Positions 1-6,666 of a DNA stretch of 35,149 bases are shown in pieces. The DNA lies in the NCBI RefSeq assembly GCF_022346615.1, contig NZ_JAKRNS010000017.1, positions 1 to 35,149 of the forward strand. Reading direction: 5' to 3'. The notes beneath the pieces are model-generated. The model worked only from the letters and a program-made list of their open reading frames with translations, was not told the origin of the DNA and ran no database searches. The first letter of the stretch is position 1. Each line of letters starts with the position of its first letter. The DNA comes from Staphylococcus sp. ACRSN (GTDB taxonomy: Bacteria > Bacillota > Bacilli > Staphylococcales > Staphylococcaceae). Made by a program: the position numbers and the translations under genes.

Positions 1-120
1 TATATCTAAATACATATGCAAGTACATAGACAATATATATCTAAATACATATGCAAGTACATAGACAATATATATCTAAATACATATGCAAGTACATAGA
101 CAATATATATCTAAATACAT
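1..120. repeat. 35-bp iteron array, left end
   Basis: Three full copies and a partial fourth copy of a 35-bp direct repeat start at 1, 36, 71 and 106; each begins TATATCTAAATACATATGCA. Copies are identical. The array continues from the right end of the window, downstream of rep, so these are likely Rep-binding iterons forming the replication origin. That is an inference: iterons beside a Rep gene are usual in theta plasmids, but no binding is shown. Confidence 0.8.
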
Positions 121-174
121 AAAAAAAGAGCTTATGATCCTCTACAATCATAAGCTCCTGGAATGTCTATCCCA
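121..174 (-). ncRNA. Putative leftward small RNA, sRNA-1 (about 54 nt)
   Basis: A perfect 11-bp inverted repeat (127-137 with 147-157, GAGCTTATGAT arm) is preceded on the plus strand by seven A, which makes a rho-independent terminator for leftward transcription. A good leftward promoter lies just to the right (181-209), placing the start near 174. The RNA would be a 5' single-stranded stretch plus a terminal hairpin. Its 5' stretch contains the complement of 154-170, a 17-mer that recurs exactly at 3769-3785 in the leader of the next gene but one. The rightward reading has no T-run, so a terminator for rep is unlikely. An alternative reading is a hairpin beside a relaxase target site. Confidence 0.5.
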
Positions 175-180
175 CATTTT

Positions 181-209
181 ATAATAAGTTATTTGTTTCC
201 AAAGGTAAA
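181..209 (-). promoter_or_regulatory. Leftward promoter for sRNA-1
   Basis: Read on the minus strand: TTTACC (209-204), a 17-bp spacer, then TATTAT (186-181). This is a near-consensus sigma-A promoter and the only product before the terminator at 121-157 would be about 54 nt long. Confidence 0.5.
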
Positions 210-229
210 GTATTTATAAATATATATGG

Positions 230-312
230 TATCTATATTCGAGTATATATCAGCTTTATATATACTATATTTAGATACATATATAGAGTATATATTATGA
301 CATATATATGAT
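230..312. repeat. AT-rich GAGTATAT-type repeats, possible second ParB/operator site
   Basis: This stretch is almost pure A/T with repeated GAGTATAT elements. The 18-mer ATATATAGAGTATATATT near 279-297 recurs in the parA-parB intergenic region (about 31718-31735). The shared words suggest that the plasmid's ribbon-helix-helix ParB, or another protein, binds both places. AT-rich simple sequence makes chance similarity easier, so confidence is moderate. Confidence 0.35.
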
Positions 313-400
313 ATATATATTACTTGGATAAAGTCATATTTTATTCGTCTTATATGTCAGTAAAATACATAATTTAGTACCTTTTATACACAGATTTTTG

Positions 401-429
401 TTGCTTTTATCCGACATTTGTGTTACTAT
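401..429 (+). promoter_or_regulatory. Candidate promoter of the conjugation operon
   Basis: TTGCTT (401-406), a 17-bp spacer and TACTAT (424-429) lie upstream of the first transfer gene. A second weaker possibility is TTGGAA (453-458) with ATAATT (476-481). Between them and the gene sits a 12-bp perfect inverted repeat, ATATATCATAAT (468-479) with ATTATGATATAT (497-508), a plausible operator or leader hairpin. No transcription start is known. Confidence 0.4.
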
Positions 430-592
430 TACACTATCATAGTTAATATGATTGGAACTCCCCTACAATATATCATAATTAAATACATTACTAATTATTA
501 TGATATATCTGCTAGGGCGAGTTTTTATTAAGTCTCTCCAGACCGGGGGCGCGCCGTACCTTTACAACTTAATATTTCAAGGAGGTCATACA

Positions 593-3500
593 ATGGCTAC
601 TAACAAAACTTCTGACACTGATCTGTTCATTAAACACAACTGGCCTTTCATTGTCATACTAGCTATTGTTATCTCTCTCTATTTCTTACGCAATTATTTA
701 TCTGAAAAGCTGAAATTATTCTTTGACTTCATAGAAGGGGAGAACATATTAAATTATATAATTGTTCTACTGATTTTATATTTATTGTTTATTTTATTTA
801 GACATATTATGAAGAAAAAGAGAATGATTTGGTGTAGATATATGCCACATTTATCTGATGAAACAAACTCAGATAAAATTAAATTTATGTTGGCTGAAAT
901 AAATAAAGTTCGTTTGAAAAGATTAACAAGATGGATTTTAGGAAACGACTGGAAATCATTTATGATTAGAAAAGATGCAAACGGAAATATCTATTATTAT
1001 TTTGCTATTGATAAAAGTTTAATGATAGAAATGCAAAGTGCATTAAGAAAATCATATCTAAATGCAAAGTTAGAATACGTAGGTGAGATTAGTATTCCAT
1101 TTCCAACTAATAAGAAAGATAAGAAAAAGTATGTTGGTGGTAGAATGAATGTAACAAGAAAAGCAAAAAAACGTATGTTATCTTTCAAAAGATTCAAACA
1201 TGATCATTTACCTAGTGTAATTACAGCTTTACCTAATGATTCATTTTTAAAAATTGATTTTAAACGTAGTGAGAAAAAACGAGCTTTAAGAAAAATCAGA
1301 GGTTCTGAAGAAGATATAAAAGAAACCAAAACTAAAGATAGAACAGGTCGACAAAAATTTGAATTACGAAACTTACAACATAGAATGCATGGTTCTGAAG
1401 TTGGTTTCAATTCTTTAATATCTTTAGCAACTAAATCAGAAAATGGATATCAAGGTTTAAAGTCTACATCTAATGCTATTGCTACAGCTTTAGAAGATGA
1501 CGCGTCTTTATATTATAGAAAGTATAAAGGTGGAGTAACTAAATACCCTACAATACGCCCTACTTTAACCATGTTAGATGGGGGTGTTTTATTCTTAACG
1601 GGTTCTGAAATTTCTAACATTATACATCTACCAAATTATTCAGATGATCATTCAGATGATAGCGGGCTTATAGAAAAATTGAGAGATAAAACTGATATGC
1701 ATGATAAAACCATTGATTTGTTAGATAACGGATTGTTTGATAATAAGAATGGCATCAAAGTAGGTTTTGTTAAATTAGCTAACGGTGCTAAACGTATGAT
1801 TAAAGTAAATTTGGAAGCATTGAAAGATCATGTGGCCATAACTGGTAAAACTGGATCGGGTAAATCTTCTTTTATCGTTGCTATTCTTGATGGCTTGCTT
1901 AAAGGTCATTTTGATGAAAATAACAAAGATAAAGCAGTAGGTTTAACGTTTTTAGATCCAGGTCAAGATACAGCCCTAACTTTATATAATAGATTATTAA
2001 AATATTATAACGAAGGTGGGGACGTTGATTGGGATAAAATAAATTACTTGAATTTAAAAGATTCAGATTTCCCATTGGCTATGAATTTACTTGATAAAGA
2101 TGTTGGTATTAATAGTGATACTTCGCTAAGTTCAATTGCTGAAGCTATATCAGATATTATTGAATCGGCTATGCCATCAGAGGCTCCAGTTGCTAAACGA
2201 TTACTTGCGAAATGCATTGAAACATTATTAGCAGATGATGAAGCACATACAATACTAGATGTAAAATTGTTAGTTAAAAATACAACGTATCGAAATAAAA
2301 TTATTGGAAGGATTAAAAATAATCCAGCTAATTACGAAATTGTAGAGTATTGGGCAACAGATGCTGAAGAAAATTTAAAAACATCTGAAACAGCATTAAT
2401 GAATAGATTAGAAGTATTTACGAGTTCGCCAGTATTAAAGCGTATGTTTGGCCAAGATTATGCAGAATTTAATTTCAGAACTATTTTGGACGAGGGTCAC
2501 ATTAATTTATTAGACATGACAGGCTTAAGTCAGTCAGAAATGCGTATTATTGGTGGTTATCTTTCATATAGGTTTTATAAAGCATCAATAGGGAGACCTA
2601 GAAATTCACGTTTGCACATTTTAGGTTTCGATGAAACAAAGGTTTTAGGTAAAATGCCGTATTTGTCAAAAATCATTGCAGAAACTAGAAAATTTAATTT
2701 AGCAGGTTTAGTAGGAGCTCAAATGTTCAGTCAACTAGATACAGAACTTAAAAGAAGTATGCAAGATGTACAAGATAATTTTATTTCTTGCCTTCAGGGT
2801 GCTAGTGAAGCTAAAGAAGTATCAGGTTTTTTGAGTGATAAACGAGTACAAATTGAACCAAAGGATTTAACGAGGTTAAATCCTAAATTGAGAGAAGGTT
2901 ATATAGCGCTTAAAGACACTGTAAAAGGTGAGACAGAACGCTATACTATGAAAGTTAAAATTGACCCACCAGTTAAATATGGTATGAATGGCCAAGTGGT
3001 TGGTCATGAATCAAAAGAAGAAGAAAAAGCATTAGATACTTCATTATTGATTGCTCATATGAGAAGGAAATTCAAACCAGGAATCAAGCATAAAAGCGAA
3101 GTTGATTTAGAAATTATTAAACGTATGAATCCCAGTGATGATCTAAGTCATTTGAATGTTACTGATATACAACCTATGAGTGATGGAGCAAAAGAGATAT
3201 TAAAAGAAGAATTAAAAGAATTAGAGTTAATAAGAAATGCAGAAATACTGCCAGGCCAAGTGAAATTGTTTTATAGACAAGAACAAGCAACTGATGAAGA
3301 AAAAAGCCAAGCTTTAGAACAATCAAAAGCTATTTCAGAGCCACAGGTTGAAGATATACCTACTGATGAAAAAGAAGTAGAAGAAAAAGAAGATGTATCA
3401 TTAACTTTAATGGAATCATTGGAGGGCGAAGAATCGCCGAATGAAAATGTTGATTCAGATAAAGGCAAAGGGACAAATGAAAAAATATCAAAAAATTCAT

Positions 3501-3766
3501 ATCAAAAAGTGAGTATTAATAGACAAGGGCTATATTCCTTGTGTGAATTTGTTGATGAACCCCCTACAGTGCCGAAAGAGAAAGTAAACACTATTGAAAA
3601 TGTTGAAATAGCAGAATCAACCGAACAAGATAATACATCAAAGTCACAGCAAGATGAATCTAAACAACAAGAAAATTCCAAACAAAAAGAGCAAACAACA
3701 CACGTTGATGAATCCTCTACTAATACAAAATCACAACGTAGAAGAAAAATTTCAGACTTACAATAA
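593..3766 (+). CDS. Conjugative coupling ATPase (TcpA/VirD4/HerA-like)
   Basis: This 1057-residue protein is the likely type IV coupling protein, a hexameric membrane ATPase that docks transferred DNA to the secretion channel. Two membrane segments lie near residues 20-40 and 62-85. The Walker A motif GKTGSGKSS is at about 418-426 and the Walker B motif ILGFDE ends at D680-E681, followed by the VGAQMFSQL stretch typical of the TraD/VirD4/HerA class. The last 180 residues are an acidic, Gln/Glu/Lys-rich tail, unusual in length and perhaps a substrate contact. I chose ATG 593, after AAGGAGG (579-585), over an upstream in-frame start at 500 that lacks a site. It is the first gene of the transfer operon. 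Confidence 0.85.
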   Translation: MATNKTSDTDLFIKHNWPFIVILAIVISLYFLRNYLSEKLKLFFDFIEGENILNYIIVLLILYLLFILFRHIMKKKRMIWCRYMPHLSDETNSDKIKFMLAEINKVRLKRLTRWILGNDWKSFMIRKDANGNIYYYFAIDKSLMIEMQSALRKSYLNAKLEYVGEISIPFPTNKKDKKKYVGGRMNVTRKAKKRMLSFKRFKHDHLPSVITALPNDSFLKIDFKRSEKKRALRKIRGSEEDIKETKTKDRTGRQKFELRNLQHRMHGSEVGFNSLISLATKSENGYQGLKSTSNAIATALEDDASLYYRKYKGGVTKYPTIRPTLTMLDGGVLFLTGSEISNIIHLPNYSDDHSDDSGLIEKLRDKTDMHDKTIDLLDNGLFDNKNGIKVGFVKLANGAKRMIKVNLEALKDHVAITGKTGSGKSSFIVAILDGLLKGHFDENNKDKAVGLTFLDPGQDTALTLYNRLLKYYNEGGDVDWDKINYLNLKDSDFPLAMNLLDKDVGINSDTSLSSIAEAISDIIESAMPSEAPVAKRLLAKCIETLLADDEAHTILDVKLLVKNTTYRNKIIGRIKNNPANYEIVEYWATDAEENLKTSETALMNRLEVFTSSPVLKRMFGQDYAEFNFRTILDEGHINLLDMTGLSQSEMRIIGGYLSYRFYKASIGRPRNSRLHILGFDETKVLGKMPYLSKIIAETRKFNLAGLVGAQMFSQLDTELKRSMQDVQDNFISCLQGASEAKEVSGFLSDKRVQIEPKDLTRLNPKLREGYIALKDTVKGETERYTMKVKIDPPVKYGMNGQVVGHESKEEEKALDTSLLIAHMRRKFKPGIKHKSEVDLEIIKRMNPSDDLSHLNVTDIQPMSDGAKEILKEELKELELIRNAEILPGQVKLFYRQEQATDEEKSQALEQSKAISEPQVEDIPTDEKEVEEKEDVSLTLMESLEGEESPNENVDSDKGKGTNEKISKNSYQKVSINRQGLYSLCEFVDEPPTVPKEKVNTIENVEIAESTEQDNTSKSQQDESKQQENSKQKEQTTHVDESSTNTKSQRRRKISDLQ

Positions 3767-3768
3767 TT

Positions 3769-3805
3769 GCTCCTGGAATGTCTATTTCAAATTTAAGATA
3801 GGGGG
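3769..3805 (+). promoter_or_regulatory. Leader with 17-nt sRNA-1 complementarity and ribosome site
   Basis: The intergenic leader contains GCTCCTGGAATGTCTAT (3769-3785), an exact copy of 154-170, whose complement forms the 5' part of the putative sRNA-1. The ribosome binding site ATAGGGGG (3798-3805) follows 13 bases later, then ATG at 3815. Pairing here could change ribosome access or message stability between the coupling protein and the next gene. Function is inferred. Confidence 0.45.
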
Positions 3806-3814
3806 TGTCATTGA

Positions 3815-4675
3815 ATGGCACAAATTAGTTTATCAGATGAAGATATTAAATTTTTATCTATGTTAGATGAATATACTTTTTTAGATAGGGATTTAATTCA
3901 AAAATATGTTTATCAATCAGTATCAAACATTGGCAGAAAGTTAACTAATCTAAAAGATAGTGGCTATATACAAGATTTTAAATCGCTATTCAGTAATCAC
4001 TATAGACCTAAAAAAGTATATTCATTAACTGATAAAGGTTCAACAGTTGTAAAAGAAGTGTTAGGCGTAACCAATTATAGAACTATTAGAAAATTGCCAG
4101 TTACTTATTTGCATACATTAGAAGTTGCTAGAACAGTTTTAGCTTTCAAAAGTTCAGGTGAGAATATCGGCATGATGTTAAAAGAGTTTATGAATGAACG
4201 TTCAGCATACTTTGAATATGGTGCTAGTAAAAATCAATCTATACGGCCTGATGCAATGTTTGTAGTTGGTTTTGAAGATAGCGAAGAAGAAAATATAGGT
4301 ATTTTGCTAGAAACTGAAAAAACAAAAACAAAACGGTCAGTCATTAAAGAGAAGATGGCCAAATACAAGGACTTTTTTCACGATGAAGAAATAAGAAATA
4401 ATTATATAGATCAATTATCAATGTATTCAGAAGTTAATGATTGGATTTTATTATATGTAGCTTCAGATTCAGATATTGAAAGATATACAAAAAATCTATT
4501 ATTGAGACAAAAGCCAAAACAGGGCGAAGAACCTACAAAAGATAAACCAGGTATAGATTTTCCAACATTATTAACTAATCTTGAATTTATAGAGCAGAAC
4601 CCATATCAAAAAAATTACTTTGCGCTTGATCAAGAAAATTCCAGTGACAGATTTAATTTAGATGATCACTTATAA
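3815..4675 (+). CDS. Replic_Relax family protein, candidate relaxase-like factor
   Basis: This 286-residue soluble protein resembles the Replication-relaxation family (Pfam Replic_Relax). It has an N-terminal winged-helix region (about 5-75: LDEYTFLDRDLIQKYVYQS, then a YSLTDKG wing), a conserved YLHTLEVARTV segment near 100-110, and a later nuclease-fold-like part with RPDAMF and ILLETE near 145-170. Such proteins are often encoded next to conjugative ATPases and are suspected DNA-processing factors. No canonical MobP, MobV or MobT relaxase is visible on this plasmid, so this is the best positional candidate for oriT recognition. Catalytic nicking activity cannot be claimed from sequence. Confidence 0.65.
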   Translation: MAQISLSDEDIKFLSMLDEYTFLDRDLIQKYVYQSVSNIGRKLTNLKDSGYIQDFKSLFSNHYRPKKVYSLTDKGSTVVKEVLGVTNYRTIRKLPVTYLHTLEVARTVLAFKSSGENIGMMLKEFMNERSAYFEYGASKNQSIRPDAMFVVGFEDSEEENIGILLETEKTKTKRSVIKEKMAKYKDFFHDEEIRNNYIDQLSMYSEVNDWILLYVASDSDIERYTKNLLLRQKPKQGEEPTKDKPGIDFPTLLTNLEFIEQNPYQKNYFALDQENSSDRFNLDDHL

Positions 4676-4691
4676 AGGGGCGTGATTGAAA

Positions 4692-4910
4692 ATGGGAAGG
4701 ATATTGAGCGCTATTGGAAGTTTGATATTTCTGATGGTCGTTGTAAAGTTGTTAGGTTTTGACACATCTTTTATCTATTCAATTTTAGAAATGATTAAAA
4801 ACGGTGCAATAGATTTATTTCACTTATTACAAAATACAGTAGGTAACCAAATACTTATTATCGCAGGTGTTGTTTTAGTAATACTGTTAATCATTGGGAA
4901 AGCGAGATAA
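4692..4910 (+). CDS. Small two-segment membrane protein of the transfer operon
   Basis: This 72-residue protein has hydrophobic segments near residues 3-22 and 47-69 and ends in Gly-Lys-Ala-Arg. I do not recognise a family; its size and position suggest a small structural subunit of the mating channel. The start is uncertain: TTG at 4686 is in frame and 5 bases after AAGGGG (4675-4680), while ATG at 4692 is 11 bases after it; I prefer ATG. It lies between the Replic_Relax-like gene and the TcpC-like gene and is translated in the same operon. Confidence 0.65.
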   Translation: MGRILSAIGSLIFLMVVVKLLGFDTSFIYSILEMIKNGAIDLFHLLQNTVGNQILIIAGVVLVILLIIGKAR

Positions 4911-4925
4911 AGGAGGGCGTAAGTA

Positions 4926-5990
4926 ATGAAGTTTAAGGCTTTGAGAAACATTTTAAAAACCATTAAATATAAATGGGATCAAAACGGTTCTGAAAAGAAG
5001 GCCGAGAAAGCCAGGAAAAAACAAAAAGCAAGTGAAATGCCACCCCAATACAAATATAGGAAAGCAGGAATTATAGCATTTTGGAGTGCTTTTGGTTTTA
5101 TGCTTTTAATGTGTTTGTTAATGCTTGTTGCATTAATTGGGGGAGGTGATAAGCAGAATCAACAGAAGGTGAAGGCTGAGCCACAAAATCATGCTACTAT
5201 GCAACCTGCTGTTGAATTTTCAAAAGAATTTGCAGAAAAATACTTAACGTATAAGTCAGAACAAGATCGTGAAGAACGAACAGCAACGTTAAGCCCATAT
5301 TTTATTAAGGAAATGGAGGACGGTTCAGGCATAGAATTGCCGAATGATAAGGAAGTTGAATCAAGTGTAAAAAGCGTTGATTTGAAAGGAATTGAAGAAT
5401 CAGGTAAAGATCGAAGTTATATCACATTGAAAGTCAATGTGAAGCAAACAGAGTATAAAACAGAACAGAAAGAAAAAGAAGTTAAAGACGGTAAGAAGAA
5501 GAAAAAAGTTAAGGAAGATGTGAAAGTTCCGAAAGATAGTGAAACCTCTAAATACTTAACTGTACCAGTCATTTATAAAAATGGTTCCTATGCTGTCTAT
5601 GAATACCCACAATTTACAAAAGTGAATGAAAAAGATGCAGTAAGCTACAAAGATAATGATAGCAATTTAGTGCCAGCAACAGGGCAAAAAACAGATGTTA
5701 AGAAATTCTTAAATACATTCTTTGAAGTATATGCCAATGAATCTAAAGATAAAATTGCTTACATGTTAGATAACAAAGTTAACGTTAATACGATGGAAGG
5801 TAATTTGAAATTTGTTGAAATTGGAGATATTAACATCTTTAACGAAAAAGATAATAGTAACAATCTTGTTGCTGTTACTGATGTGAAATTCAAAGATGAT
5901 GTAGGTACTGTTTACACATCAAGATACCATATAGAACTAACTAAGAAAGATGATAGATATATTGTTACTCAATTTGGAGAATCAAAATAA
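4926..5990 (+). CDS. TcpC-like conjugation channel protein
   Basis: This 354-residue protein fits the TcpC/ConB/Orf13 family, VirB8-like bitopic proteins with tandem NTF2-like domains outside the membrane. A Lys-rich cytoplasmic start is followed by one membrane segment near residues 48-72 (WSAFGFMLLMCLLMLVALIG), then two domains at about 95-230 and 255-350. A Lys/Glu-rich linker (about 180-200) interrupts the first domain. Ribosome site AAAGGAGGG precedes ATG 4926. It would anchor channel components at the membrane. Assignment rests on topology, length and operon order. Confidence 0.7.
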   Translation: MKFKALRNILKTIKYKWDQNGSEKKAEKARKKQKASEMPPQYKYRKAGIIAFWSAFGFMLLMCLLMLVALIGGGDKQNQQKVKAEPQNHATMQPAVEFSKEFAEKYLTYKSEQDREERTATLSPYFIKEMEDGSGIELPNDKEVESSVKSVDLKGIEESGKDRSYITLKVNVKQTEYKTEQKEKEVKDGKKKKKVKEDVKVPKDSETSKYLTVPVIYKNGSYAVYEYPQFTKVNEKDAVSYKDNDSNLVPATGQKTDVKKFLNTFFEVYANESKDKIAYMLDNKVNVNTMEGNLKFVEIGDINIFNEKDNSNNLVAVTDVKFKDDVGTVYTSRYHIELTKKDDRYIVTQFGESK

Positions 5991-6004
5991 AAGGAGTGGT
6001 TTAA

Positions 6005-6223
6005 ATGCCAAGTATTGAAGGATTAAAAGACTGGTTTTTAGAACAAGCAGAAAGTGCATTTGTAATTTTATTTATAGTAGCGATGATTTTTGCAATTTGG
6101 AAAAGGTCACTAGGTTTAGGGTTTACGTTTATTATTGTTGGTGCTGTTATTGGTATCTTCATCTATGCACCAGAAGCAATGCAATCATTAGCTCAAGGAC
6201 TAAGAGGACTTTTAGGCTTCTAA
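6005..6223 (+). CDS. TcpD-like small membrane protein
   Basis: This 72-residue protein has two hydrophobic stretches (about 18-33 and 38-53), preceded by the amphipathic LKDWFLEQAESAF segment. Size, topology and position between the TcpC-like and TcpE-like genes match small TcpD-type subunits of Gram-positive transfer systems. Ribosome site AAAGGAGTGG precedes ATG 6005. The family match is by pattern only. Confidence 0.6.
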   Translation: MPSIEGLKDWFLEQAESAFVILFIVAMIFAIWKRSLGLGFTFIIVGAVIGIFIYAPEAMQSLAQGLRGLLGF

Positions 6224-6238
6224 TAGTGGGGTGATTAA

Positions 6239-6643
6239 ATGGCTGATAACCAAAAAGACAATGAAAGCATGTATGTAGAAAGTTATTACTTATCAAATTT
6301 CAAAAAATTCACTAGAAAGCTTTATAGAATTGGGGAAATGTCATTTCCCCAACCTATAAAAGCTAAAGTTTTTGCAATATTCATAGGTACATTAGTAGCA
6401 TTATTCATTTTAAGATTAATACCATTTTTAAATATATTTGTTTCATGGATTCCGATATTTGTTTATTACGGTTTAATACCTGCTTTAGTTGCTTACCTAC
6501 TTGCAGAGTTTAAAGAAGAAGATAGGGCGTTTTATAAATATTTCAAATCATATGTAAAATATTTAAGGCGTAAAAAGCAAAATGAAGCTTATCATAAAGG
6601 CGAAATAATCAAATTAAATGAAATGAAAAACGACGACTTATAG
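6239..6643 (+). CDS. TcpE-family conjugation membrane protein
   Basis: This 134-residue protein looks like the TcpE/ConD family. It has a basic N-terminal section (KFTRKLYRIG, then FPQPIKAKVF) and a hydrophobic pair at about 44-67 and 72-90, followed by a charged tail with FYKYFKSYVKYLRRKK. TcpE/ConD proteins sit at the membrane beside the VirB4 ATPase, whose gene follows directly here, as in ICEBs1 and Tn916. Ribosome site GTGGGGTG lies before ATG 6239. Confidence 0.7.
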   Translation: MADNQKDNESMYVESYYLSNFKKFTRKLYRIGEMSFPQPIKAKVFAIFIGTLVALFILRLIPFLNIFVSWIPIFVYYGLIPALVAYLLAEFKEEDRAFYKYFKSYVKYLRRKKQNEAYHKGEIIKLNEMKNDDL

Positions 6644-6666
6644 AAAAAAATACGGGGGTAATACTT

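Noticed and set aside
1..120. Terminal repeats of a transposon or linear plasmid
   Set aside because: The end repeats are direct and made of iterons; they fit a circular assembly overlap, and no transposase is present.
500..592. Upstream extension of the coupling-protein gene
   Set aside because: No ribosome site before 500, and ATG 593 has a strong AAGGAGG at correct spacing; the extension also crosses the GC-rich island and leader.
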